Source: Asterias rubens (Eukaryota; Echinodermata; Asteroidea; Forcipulatida; Asteriidae). From it: a DNA stretch of 64,000 nucleotides. How positions within the stretch are numbered: the first letter of the stretch is position 1; each line of letters begins with the position of its first letter. Below the pieces are notes generated by a model, which saw only the letters and a program-made list of their open reading frames with translations, was not told where the DNA came from and ran no database searches. The stretch is from the NCBI RefSeq assembly GCF_902459465.1, contig NC_047070.1, positions 8,775,597 to 8,839,596 of the forward strand. The letters run 5' to 3'. The translations under genes were made by a program, and so were the position numbers. Positions 32,955 through 44,500 of the stretch are shown here, one piece after another.

Positions 32955-33900
32955 GTGTCAGAACATTGGTATGTAATTAGATTCAACTGGTGCTAACTGT
33001 CGGAGAAGGGGACACCACAAAGTTGTGTACCTCAGTGCCAAGCACACACCAACAGTAGTTTAAGAAGTGCAATTCAATGAATCCATTCTGGGATTACACC
33101 TCCCAGTAGAGACCGATGGTGAGCCTCTGGTCCCTATACTAGGCACAACTGAATTTTACAAAGTGGCTCCATGCATTCTACGGTTTCATCTAAGATTGAT
33201 GCGTACAGCATCAATTTACCGTTGATGCACTCTTACGAGCTCCAGTCGGTCTCCCATAAAATCCTGACATCGTGCTCATTGCACAGATCGAGAATTTTGA
33301 ATGTTCTGTGATACATGCACTGCCTTCAACTTCGTAATCCCTCTGTGACATCGACCGAGCCCAGCAAGCAGATGAGGATTGCTTATCAGACAATATGCCT
33401 ACTGTACACAAGGCTTGCCTATACATCCCCTAGTGAGCTACTGATGAAACAACGATTGAGAACACCCCTTCCTGTCCACCAAAAACATTCGTGCCAGGTG
33501 TGCCATCACTCTAAAGAACGCAGAAAGGAAAATTTCTATCAATATGACAAAACAGCACTCCATTAAATGCAGACTCGATGTGTGAGAAACACCTACTCTT
33601 CGACCAGGTAAGCCTGTATGGATTTGTGCCCTAAAGTGCCCAGGTCAAAGTGAAAAAAAACTTGGTCACCCTGGTATATAACACATTGCAAAGAGTGACC
33701 GGGTTAGAGTACGACTCGACTGCAGTTTACTGTAGTTCACACACTTATAGCACACCTGGGATTCCCTGTTCCTTTGGAGCATCATCATTAAAGTCATGAG
33801 ATCACCCCAACTCCAGCAATTCTGGACAAAATGGATCAGAAAAAACCAGGTGTTGAAACAAAAACTGACTTGGGGCGTTCTGTGAAACCCCCTGCCAGCT
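32955..33900 (+). pseudogene. Ty3/gypsy LTR retrotransposon pol relic, RNase H to integrase end
   Basis: In order along the plus strand: LGLHLPVETDGEPLVP and ILRFHLRLMR (RNase H), VDALLRAPV (end of RNase H), a linker with DRAQQADEDC, then an abrupt jump to SPSELLMKQRLRTPLP, the C-terminal part of integrase. The catalytic integrase core is missing, and stop codons and frame changes are frequent. This is a dead, internally deleted copy. Order and motifs follow the Ty3/gypsy pol plan; the exact clade is not determined. Confidence 0.7.
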
Positions 33901-35547
33901 TGGATCTGTGCACTTGAGAATTAAGAGATGTGGACGCTTAAACTTGGACTTTGTTATTCTAAGTTCCTTAAACGTTGACTGTGTTGTTGTTTACATTTAA
34001 TCTGTTGTTGTTTTGCATATAAAACAAAACCATTGTTTAGCTTCTTTGGATACAAAATCAAAAGTTGGAACATTAAATCCCAAAGCAAGTGCAGTTTATA
34101 AAAAAAACACTGGAGAGAACTGCTTTCATTGAAGTAATTTACAGACTTATGTGCTGATTTGCTGCGATCACTTGTTGCGGGCTTCTCCCTTAAAATTTGA
34201 ACTCTGCAAATTTTATATTCTCGGTATTATCAATGTGTTTCGGCAAAAGTTACGACGCAACATTTTGGTAAAAAGTTGTAATTCCCAAAGTGTTGTGCAT
34301 TAAGCCAAGTCCTCACACAGAAAGGTTGCTCATTCGACCCTACTCCTGCACCGTCTAATTGCACTTGAAATGTTGACCCAGAAATTTAAAATGACCACAT
34401 ACTACAGGACTGTAGTACATGTGTTTTTATAATTTTCAAACCATCTTGAGTTTCGGCAATCACTTCTTTGGGGCAACTTTTAATCTCTTGGTATTACTGA
34501 TGTGTTTTGGCAAAAGCAAGTTAAAGGCATAATTATAATTTATTTTTAAATTTTCAACCCATCCTAAATTGGGACCATGATGATGCCTTTCTGTATGTAG
34601 ACACTAGGTGAAAGGTGCTTCTTAGTGTAATGGTTACTCCTTAAAGGCAGGTTACACTTGCAGTAAAGTGTCAAAGACAAGTATTTTGCAACAAAATAAT
34701 GACAGAAAAACCCACATTAGTTGCATACAATTGTGTGCTATCAGATGCCTAGAGAGAGGCTTCATACCTCAAGCCCTTGTGTAATAATATTTCCAGAAAT
34801 TTGGGGTGAAAATTACGTCTTTCTCTAAAACTTGACTGCTTCATAGTTGTTTTACACACTTTGTTTTACCTACTATAAACTGTTCTTCAGTGCTCCTTAT
34901 ACATAGTATGTTTAAGTTATCTTTAACTAGTTACCAAAAGTATACCCTGCATCTAACTAGCCTGGATCTATCTAGATACAACACCACAAGACTGCCTCAA
35001 TATCAATCAATGTTTGCTTATCCCCAAAGACTAGTAAAAAGTACCCATGTATTATTTAAAGTTTATATCCTCTGTTTCGAAATACTACTTGTATTTAATA
35101 ATTTGCTTCCAATGCTTTGTTATGACTTGTTGTAGATATTTGCTTGTTTATTCTGACTTCAATAATCTACCAGTACTTTAAAGGGAACCTTACAGAATTG
35201 GTATTGCTAATAACAAACCTCTTTCTGGCAGTGAAGCACTTTATGTATTCCACCATGTACATAAACTGACAAACCTGTAGAAGTTAATTAGTCATTGGCC
35301 TTCTGGGTCACGTGAAAGTAATGAACAACCAATTACACAATTTGCATGAAATAGATGCAAAACTGTTTAAATAAAACGCTCACTGAGCAATAAAAGTAGA
35401 AATTATTAAAGGGATCAATGTAAGTTTGATGTAAATCTGTGATGTCTACGATTTCTTTCTTACACAGTTCTGTAACATTCCATTAAGTTTGGTTTACTTT
35501 CATGTTTATGTGCTTGGATGCTCTCTGTGAACTCTTTAAGTTTTTTC
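33901..35547. other. non-coding stretch, possibly a 3' UTR
   Basis: AT-rich, with no frame of note. About 34645-34900 resembles the inside of a TTAA-type MITE (TAAAGGCAGGTTACACTTGC, CTTTCTCTAAAACTTG). It ends near a good polyadenylation signal, which raises the possibility that it is transcribed with the exon-like segments upstream. Confidence 0.35.
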
Positions 35548-35553
35548 AATAAA
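35548..35553 (+). terminator. candidate polyadenylation signal
   Basis: AATAAA followed within 50 bp by a TG/T-rich tract (GTTGCTTAC...TTATTGTCTTGGTTTTTATG). It would fit the 3' end of a plus-strand transcript; no proven gene is attached. Confidence 0.35.
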
Positions 35554-35623
35554 AAATGTTGCTTACTTTAAACTATTTTATTGTCTTGGTTTTTATGATG
35601 TTATTGTTATTGTTAGACTTTCA

Positions 35624-36348
35624 TGTAGGCCTACTCTGCACACCCAAATCAGAGCAGTGTACAGTAGATCAACAACAATATTAAAGCCAGTTTAAAAACC
35701 ATAATGACTTTGAAAATACACACATTTGATTATTATTGCCTGTAATTGTATTGTATGTCCGCAGACATTTTGTCACAAGCAGTTTTAGTAAAGTTTATTG
35801 TTATCCTTTAATCTTTGCAAGTAATGAATCAGATATCTGTTTTCGTTGTTGAATTTTGTGTACCGTGTAAAGGTCCCACTGCCCAAATGTGTGCTCTGTG
35901 TCTTTTTAGTTGTACATGTATAATTGTATTATCTTTAAAAAAGTAACTGATTCAAATGATGTGGGAAGTGTTTATAATTACTGTAGTTTAACTGGGGTTT
36001 ATAGTTAGCAAAAAACACTTTAACGTTGTCATTTTCCCCTTACCTGTTATCAGCATGTATGATCGACAATCATGTAGGCCTACTCTGGACAACCAAATAA
36101 GAACAGTGTACAGTAGATCTAAAATAAAATTAAAGCCAGTTTTAAAACAATAACAACTTTGAATACACAAGATTGATTATTATTGCCTGTAATTGTATTG
36201 TATGTCTGCAGACATTTTGTAACAAGCAGTTTTTGTGAAGTTTATTTGTTATCCTTAATCTTTGTCAAGCAATAAATCATATATATGTTTTCTTGTTAAA
36301 CTTTGTGTACCGTACCTTTCTTTTGAAGGTCCCACTGCCCAAATGAGC
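35624..36348 (+). repeat. tandem duplication of a 270-bp segment
   Basis: Segments 35624-35894 and 36072-36348 are about 85-90% similar by eye. Both run from CATGTAGGCCTACTCTG through TTATTATTGCCTGTAATTG to GGTCCCACTGCCCAAATG. The offset is about 450 bp, so the duplicated unit includes the intervening sequence or has lost part of it. Non-coding. Confidence 0.65.
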
Positions 36349-36720
36349 TCTGTGTCACAATTCTAAATAGAATCCTCCTCCCTCAGCAATGGCAGTCTAT
36401 GCAATGGGTCTACTTGGCTTAATTTCATAGCTGCTTTAGCAGAAAGTATTGCTTAATTACCCCCCTGCTAAGCAGACCTAGGATACCAGTCGGCAAATAA
36501 TATGGTGCATAACATGTAGTGACTCGGGAATTTGGATGGTTGGGGCCTATAAACCTTATTCTGCTAAGCATAAAAATTAATTTTAGAAACTCTTTTCGAA
36601 AACTGCACTTTTAAATACAAATAATCCTTTTTAAGTAATGATTACCAGATGCGATGTATGTAATCCACTGTGCGTAAACTGACAAACCTGTAGAAGTTTT
36701 GGCAATACAAGCTTTCGATA
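36349..36720. other. relic of a GGGCCC MITE and unrecognised sequence
   Basis: About 36412-36480 carries TTAATTTCATAGCTGC, TTAGCAGAAAGTATTGC and CTGCTAAGCAGACC, typical of the GGGCCCAATTTCATAGAGC family, followed by decayed sequence. Confidence 0.4.
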
Positions 36721-36776
36721 GTATCACTTTTCGATAGTATCGCGACGTGCCCCCAACGGACACACCCCCAAATTGA

Positions 36777-36906
36777 CCAATCATCGGTAAAGAAAATGAA
36801 TTACACGTAGACACTAGAGGGCGCCTGCCAGTGTCACATGAACACCGGCTAAAGACGTAAACTGCAACTGCAAAAGGTTCTGCATTAATTACCGGCTTTT
36901 AACCAG
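36777..36906 (+). promoter_or_regulatory. candidate promoter and non-coding first exon of SFXN
   Basis: A CCAAT box (TTGACCAATCATCGG) at 36777-36781 lies in a locally CG-richer patch. About 125 bp downstream, TTTTAACCAG|GTAAAG is a good splice donor ending at 36906. The SFXN coding exon at 38354 begins right after an acceptor, so a 5' UTR exon must exist upstream; this is the best candidate. Transcript evidence is absent. Confidence 0.3.
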
Positions 36907-37272
36907 GTAAAGAAACATTATTAAGATTTGTTGAAGATGGGTATGATTCTATTAAACTTGGTTTATTTATTAGTTGAATTATGCTTGTTACAGCTACGTT
37001 CTTCACTGTGAACAGGGTGCATAATAATAAGCCTAGTTTTAGTATAGGCCATTTTGTATACACAGTACTGGCATTGCAATGCATTGAATATTGATTGACC
37101 TGGAAGTAGGCCTACTGTTTGTAGGTGTAGGCCTACGATCGATTGAGCAATTGAGTACCAGCATAAGCAGAAGGGTTTGGTGGTTGAACTTGTAGTCACT
37201 TGTTGAGCTTAGAGTATAAGACTAACATGATTAAGCTAACCTAGCTGCCCGTAATACTAGGGCCAATTATGG

Positions 37273-37380
37273 ATAACTTTCCGTATGGCGCCACCACTTT
37301 TTCACTCATTTTTACAAAAAGGGATTTATCATTGAGGTAAATAAGATGTGAAAAAGTGGTGGCGCCATACGGAAACTTTT
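37273..37380. mobile_element. MITE, CCGTATGGCGCCACCACTTT family, copy 2
   Basis: The arms are AACTTTCCGTATGGCGCCACC and GGTGGCGCCATACGGAAAC, longer and more exact than in the copy at 28840. The hairpin lies in the presumed first SFXN intron. Confidence 0.78.
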
Positions 37381-37634
37381 CCCCAATTCTTTTCGAATCC
37401 TTGGCCGGCCACAAGGACAGGGCACAACTCGATAATCAAACGCAATCCTATTTCATGAGCAAAGTTTGTCGTTGAGATATTTTGAAAAGTTCACTCTCAA
37501 AAGTCATTTGATTTTCCCAGGGCACTTATCATAAAGAGAAGGGGCTCACCCCTGTTTTCCTGGTCTGATCGGCAGCATATTGCACCACTTCACCTTACTC
37601 TTACAAACAAAGTAAACCATTATGTGATGCTTGC

Positions 37635-38163
37635 TTAAAAGGCAGTGGACACTATTGGTAATTTTCAAAGACTAGCCTTCACAGTTGGTGTATCTCAACA
37701 TGCATAAAATAACAAACCTGTGATGATTTAAGCTCTATCGGTCATCGAAGTTGCGAGATAATAATGAAAGAAAAACACACCCTTGTCACACAAAGTTGTG
37801 TGCGTTTAGGTTGATTTTGAGACCTCAAGTTCTAAATCTGAGGTCTCGAAATCAAATTCGTGGAAAATTACTTCTTTCTGGAAAACTATGCCACTTCAGA
37901 GGGAGCAGTTTCTCACAATGTTTTATACCATCAACCTCTCCCTATTACTAGTCACCAAATAATATTGGTCTCATATGAGACGAAAATTATTTTAATCATT
38001 TACAAACGTATTTTCATGACATTGTTTTACTCATTTCTCAAAAACTACAGCACCTCAGTAAGTACTATTTGAAGGGAAGCTTTCCACTATCATTCTCTTC
38101 AAACCCTGCAAGTTTAATGTAAATCTATGGACATTTTGAAAAAGTACCCAAATCCTTTAAAGG
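37635..38163. mobile_element. AGGCAGTGGACAC-family MITE fused to a second MITE relic
   Basis: 37635-37965 starts TTAAAAGGCAGTGGACACT and runs through the central hairpin, then breaks off at TCACCAAATAATATTGG. 37966-38163 resembles the interior of the CCATTGGACACTTTCGG family (CATGACATTGTTTTACTC, TGTAAATCTATGGAC). A recombined or overlapping pair. Confidence 0.5.
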
Positions 38164-38261
38164 ATTATTTTAGGTCTCATTCTTCTATACAAAGCTCCAC
38201 ATACGGTCCTACTAAAAGCCGACATTAAGTCCAGACTCCACATACCTTGCAGGAATTGATA

Positions 38262-38335
38262 CTGAGTGCTTTGATACGCCCCTATTAAGGGGTGTGATTA
38301 AGGCACTATATCATAAGAACCAATTATTGTTATTC
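38262..38335 (+). mobile_element. SINE 3' tail fragment
   Basis: TGATACGCCCCTATTAAGG...GATTAAGGCACTATATC matches the 3' end of the SINE at 18166. It lies just before the SFXN exon acceptor. Confidence 0.5.
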
Positions 38336-38358
38336 TGATAAATTCCATTCCAGGTGTG

Positions 38359-38558
38359 ATGGCTGCCTCCAATGAAGCTATGAAGTCTGAGATTGCATCA
38401 GGTGCACCTCGGCTGAGACTGAATCTAAACGAACCAAAATGGGATCAATCCACCTACCTGGGACGAGCTCAACATTTCTTCACCGTGACCAACCCCCTGA
38501 ATGCATTTCTAATGAACAGCCAACTTGATGAGGCCAAGGCGTTGGTTCAAGCATACAA
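38359..38558 (+). CDS. SFXN coding exon 1
   Basis: Residues 1-66 plus two bases. The exon as spliced begins at 38354 after TTCCATTCCAG. The donor is CAA|GTAAGT. Encodes the conserved N-terminal [14 protein letters not shown] segment. Confidence 0.93.
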
Positions 38559-41500
38559 GTAAGTGATGAGGAGTTGAGATTAAATTTTGAGGAAAGCCCC
38601 TGGGCCGAATTTCGTAGGGATGCTTCTGGTAAGCAATTTGTGTTTACTGTAGCAGAAAAACTTGCTTCGGTGTAAACGTATTTCACAGGTTAGCAAGAAA
38701 ATTAGACGGCCTTTTTGCGCGTTCTCCATGGTTTTGTTGCGTCATTCATTTTTGTGCATGCCTATTTGTGTGCTTACATGGTTGGCAGCGCTATGAAATG
38801 TTAAGCGTACAGTAAGCACAAAATCGGCTGTTAAGCAGCCCTGGGTTGAACTTCATGGCTCTGCTTACCGAGATGCATTTTAAGGTGGATTCAAAGTGAT
38901 GTATATTAGGTTCTCAGAACTGAGGAGTCTCACGAATTGGAAAATTTACTCCGAGGTAGTAGAGAAATCTATTGAATTCCGAAAAATCTATTCCGTGGTA
39001 GTTGAGTTAAAAGGCACTCTCCACATTAGGTAATCACTCAAAATTATATAATAGCATAAAAACGTACTTGCAACGAGCATCGTATAACACAGTGTGAGAA
39101 ACGACTCTCTCTGAAATAACATAGTTTTTGAGAAAGAGGTATTTTCTCACTATAATACTGAAAGACTTCAGCTGAAGCCTTTTAATTTCTACCTGAAAGC
39201 AAACAACTTTGTGCAAGTTTTTTTTTCGTTCATTATTTTCTCGCAACTACGATGACCAATTGAGCCCAAGTTTCATAGGCTTTTTATTTTATGCATATAT
39301 AATGTTGGGGTACACCATGTGAGATAACTGGTCTTTGACAATATTACCAAACGTGTCCAATTGCCTTTAAAACAAGACAAGTTCCCAAAAGAAGAACATC
39401 TACCCAGCAAGTAGATACACACACGGTGTTACTGCAAACACCTCACCATGCAATGCCTCAAATCCCATACTGATTCAAACCATTCGCCTCTATCCATTCA
39501 TCACTGCACTCTCTCACCATCATCCAGAAACGGTCGAGTAATGCCTAATGTGACGGACTCAGAGATCTGGACGGCAAAGTACAGGTACGACTCTGCCTTC
39601 CACCCGGACACTAAGGAGAAGATGACATTAATAGGGAGGATGTCGGCCCAGGTACCTATGAATATGACCATCACTGGCTGCATGCTCACTTTCTACAGGT
39701 AAGTTATCATTAGACTATGGTCTACAAGTGTTACAGGGGTTTCCCATACCTTTTTTTTCAATCACCAGACAGACGAGTCAACTAAAATTTTAGATTGCCT
39801 GCAGGTTTTTTAACTAAATCAAATCAAATCAAATCAAATCAATAAAACATTCATTTCCACATTCACATCACATGGAGGCATCATCCTAAAAGCCGAGGCT
39901 TGTGGCGGATGTGCCCGTTACAAGATTACAGAACAAAACAGGAAAACAGCACTAAATAGACGAATAAATAAATACATACCACTACGGTAGATAACTACAC
40001 AAAGGTTTAACCATGGTTAAACAATGTAAATATAACTATGAAGCAGAACATGTAAGTGAAGTAAACAAAGGGACAACAATTAAACAAACAATACCAATTA
40101 GAAAACATAGACGAGTAAGTAGGTAGGTAAGTAAGTAACGGCTAAGCCAACTACCAGTATAAAAAAGCAAATCGATCAATTATGTTGGGAATTTAGTAAA
40201 AACGTTTTTAGTCGGTGTTTAAACGAGCTAATTGTAAAACCATTCTTTATGATTTGACCACTGTACCCACCTTAATTGTGAATAGGAACAGCTCTTTGAC
40301 TCGCCCGCCGCTGTTGCAGCAGCTAATTTTGAACCCTGTGTTAGGGCCATATCATACAAGTCAGTTTAAAGGCAACCTGTACAGTCAGTGGGTAGACATG
40401 GTTAAAGCAACAGGGGTCGATTTCACAAAGAGTTAGGACCAGTCCTAACTTAGGACTAATCCTAGGAGATATTAAAAACTTAAGGCCAGTCTTAAGTTCG
40501 GACGAATAACTTGTCCTAAGTTAGGATGAACAACTCATCCCAACTCGAGATAAGACTAGTCTTTACTCTTTGGGAAATCCACCCCTGGACATGTTTAGTA
40601 AATATAAAATTACTTGGTAATTGTAACGGAGAGCTGTTGTTAGTATTAAACATTGTGAGAAAAGATTCCTTTTGAAGTAACATAGTTTTTGAAAGAGAGG
40701 TATTTTCTTCTGAGATTGACTTCAAACCTATATCCTTTTTTCAGGCATCTGAAAGAAGCACACTAATTTTTGCAGCAAGGGAGTTTTTTCTTTCATTATT
40801 TTATTGCAACTTTGTCGACTAATTCAGCCCAAACTTTCACAGATATGTCATTTTATGCTTATGTATGGGTACACCAAGTGTGAATACTGGTCTTTGACAA
40901 ACATTTCCAGTGCCTTCAAGATAAGCACTTTATAACTGACAAGGCTTCCATGGGAAATAAAAACAACAAAATATGGAATTCAATTATATAAGTCTATGAT
41001 GTTTGTTTCTTTTTTTTTTACAGAACAACACCAGCAGTGTTATTTTGGCAGTGGATCAATCAATCTTTTAATGCCATCGTTAACTATACAAACAGAAGCG
41101 GGGCCTCACCTTTATCAGTCAAGTAAGTTCAACTGTAGCTTCTCGTACTACTGCAAGTTCGACAGCTCCTGATTTTCCAGCTCAAGAATGAGGCGGATTA
41201 AACACAGCTTGCATCGAGGATGGAAATTTTGGTTATAACTCTTACACAGATGTGCATTAGCACCGTCGCTACTTTCCCGTTTCCTGTGAAAAATCACTGG
41301 CAGGACTCACAGAGGGTACAGAGTACACAGTGCTAACACACATCTGTGAAAGGGTTAAAACGAAATTAAAATTCTTTATCCCCAATGCAAATTTTACATT
41401 GAGGCTGGTTCCATTTGAAAATATTTCGGCCGAGTGGTATAGTTCACGGTACCCAAGCTCTGGGCCCAACTTCATAGAGCTGCTAAGCACAAAAATTTGC

Positions 41501-44500
41501 TAAGCATGAAATTTCTTCCCAGATAAAAACAGGATTACCAGCCAAATTTCCATTTGTTGCATAGCGCTTTTTACTGGTATTCAGCTTTAGCTCGCTTATC
41601 CTGAAAATCACATGGAAATTGGGTTGGTAAACCTGTTTTTATCAAGGAAGAAATTTCATGCTGAGCAAATTTTTGCGCTTAGCAGCTCTATGAAAGTGGG
41701 CCCTGGTGTTGTTGTTAGCAGCAGAGCTTGGGTTCAATACCCTGTCATGACACTTGTGCCCTTGACCAGACACGTCAATCATAATTGCTTCATAAACAGT
41801 TGAAAAGGTAGTGCATTCTGCTCTACGCCTACATCCTTACGGACTGCGAAGGGGATAACCCTGTGGCAGCCGCAGGAGTTGGTGGCAATGTGCACTTGGT
41901 GGCAGTCAAGTGTAACCCTCACCTTGAAGTGGGCTACCGTGGACTTGTGATGATAGGGGATCTCTCATTAGAAAAAGAAAAAAAAACATTTTTCAGCACC
42001 CCTGAACGAAAATATTGACAAAATAGTGAAACCCCCCCCCAACATAGGGCTAGATAGCTAAGTTTGTAGAGCAATGGCACGTTAATCTGAAAGTGGTGGT
42101 TCAAGTCCCACTCTAGTAAATTTGTCTTTGTTCAACCCCAAATCAACATTCGTTTTTGTAACACATTTATGGTTTTTGTTCCCCTTGCAGTCAGTTGGGA
42201 TTATCCTATGTACTAGCCACAACAGGTGCAGTCACAACAGCAGTGGGTCTGAACAGCGTAGTCAAAGTAAGTCATTGCTCCACTGCTTTTTCAAGAATCT
42301 GATGGAGTTCAACAGGGCCTAATTTTATAGAGCTGCTTAAGCAAGGTTTGAAATGATAATCTCTAAAATGAGTTGAAACCAATGGTTCTTTTCAGAACCA
42401 CCATAACTAGTTTAGAGATAATCATAACATGGTGTTACCGCAAACCTTGTACACGTGACATGGTAGTTTTGGCGTGGAGGAAGGAAGAGAAGGAGTTCGA
42501 ACGAAGGGACTTCAAAAGTCGAACCCGTGGTAACGCGGTCGTTTAACGACACCTCGTAATCACCCACATACCTTACACAAACAATGGGCGACCTGGCGTG
42601 TGTGAGTTTGCGCGTGCGCACTTGGTTCTTAACCAAACTATGGCGTCGTATGTCGTATGGATATAATAAAGGGAAAAACTACTTTTTTTGAGACGCGATA
42701 ACATTTTTGGACGCTACCAGACACCTTAACGATGAACACAATTGAATACCAACCACCCTCGTGTGCTTATACCCAAATTTTGATCCACTGCTACTGACCG
42801 GAAAGTTGCAAAAAATGTAAAAATAGGCTATGATATTTCCATGTAAACACCACAAACTGTCAATGAAACCGTGTGTATTCACAATTCTTGTCTCCAATGA
42901 TTCAACTTTACATGAAGGCAACGGTGCAGAGTGGCGGTACCACACGTTCTGTACAAAGAGATCTAATCCCACTCGTTAATCGGCCGTCCAGCTGGAGGTC
43001 TCCCATCTTTTTCCACTGGTCAGCCAGGGGCATTGTCAGGGTATTCTTTTGTTACTCTGCGGTTTTGCGGGTCGCTCGAGCTCCTTCTCTTCCTTCCTCC
43101 ATGGTTTTGGATGCTAACCTTGTTCTGGTAAACAACTTTTTGTTGCGCTTAGCTACTTCTTCTGCTAAAGAAGCTCTATGAAATTGGGCCCAGATGTCAA
43201 GGAAATAGAGAAGCTGAAGTACATAACATCCTTTTCAAACTACGATGCCAATTCTTCGGCAATAAATTATCGAGGTGTGTCAACCCCTCCAACACCATGA
43301 TTGAAACACCCTTGGTGCATTTTTCTGGGAGAAAATAAGCTCCCAAGATGCTAACTCTATTAGCAAGTTCAAGATTAACAATCGATAGAGATTGGAATGT
43401 AATGTGACGAAGACAAAATTCCAATTAAAAGGCACTGGACACTATTGGTTACTGAAAATAATTGTTAGCATAAAAACTTACTTGTGTACAAGCAATGGAG
43501 AGCTGTTGATAGTACAAAACATTGTGAGAAACGGCTCCCTCTGAAGTAACATAGTTTTTGAGAAAGAGGTAATTTCTCACTAAAATAATCAAAGACTTCA
43601 GGCCTGAAGCCTTTTATTTTGCATCTGAAAGCACACAAAGTTCTTGCAAGTTCTTTCTTCAATATTATCTTGCAACTTTGATGACCAATTGAGCCCAAAT
43701 TTTCACAGAGTTGTTGTTTGATGCATACTTTGGGAAACACCCCGAGAATACTGGTCTTCACCAAACGTATACCTATTCCACCAGAAATGCAGAGAGTCAT
43801 GGGTTGTGTGTGCCTAAAGTGAGGACTGAAAAAGGCAAAAGTAGCATTTCTTACAAAGGTTCCCTTTTATGGAATGGTTTGCCTGAGAGACTGCGTAATG
43901 AGCCAACCTTGACTTCAGTCACTTCTAGGTTCTGGCGTTTACGGAGTCATTGATTTATTTTGCATTATGGGCTTTTTGTTGCCTTTTCTCTCTGTTTTGT
44001 TCCTGGTGGTATAGAGTGCTGTTGGTGCTTTTGTGGGGGTTGTTCTTTATACATGTGTATTTGTTTATCTCTTGTTCTGTGTATTGCTTTTTTACAGGGC
44101 CCCCAGGGAGAACAGATTTTTACACTAATGGGGCTACCCTGTATAAATAATACTTAATAATAATGATAATAATAATAATCCAGTGTATTAGAAATGAGTT
44201 ACATTTTGACCATGTCGTCATTTCTGATGTTTTCTTTACCAGAAAGCACCGGCAATTGTTGGTCGCTTTGTTCCCTTTGTTGCCGTAGCAGCCGCCAACT
44301 GCATCAATATCCCAATGATGAGGAAACAGGAGTTACAGAGCGGGATCACTGTGTTCGATGAGGAAGGTAACCGCTTAGGGGAGTCGACAAAAGCCGCCCG
44401 CAGCGCCATCGGACAGGTCGTCTTCTCTAGAATATGCATGGCTCTTCCAGGCATGAGTAAGTTTACGTATCTACTTCAAAATTCTTCTTCTTGTAAATAA

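Larger units (their letters stand above)
42315..43191. mobile_element. GGGCCC-family MITE in SFXN intron 4 with two nested insertions
   Basis: The host element is found in three pieces: 42315-42342 (GGGCCTAATTTTATAGAGC), 42449-42472 (GTACACGTGACATGGTAG) and 43104-43191 (ending GAAGCTCTATGAAATTGGGCCC). The missing parts are exactly two inserted elements. Confidence 0.7.

Noticed and set aside
42046-42135. Possible tRNA gene
   Set aside because: Same reasoning: the A-box region is degenerate and the head belongs to a SINE family also seen at 31040.
43711-43953. Separate protein-coding gene in SFXN intron 4
   Set aside because: The frame matches the C-terminus of CR1/L2-type reverse transcriptase and is followed by a LINE 3' end. 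Its first codons come from a MITE fused to it.
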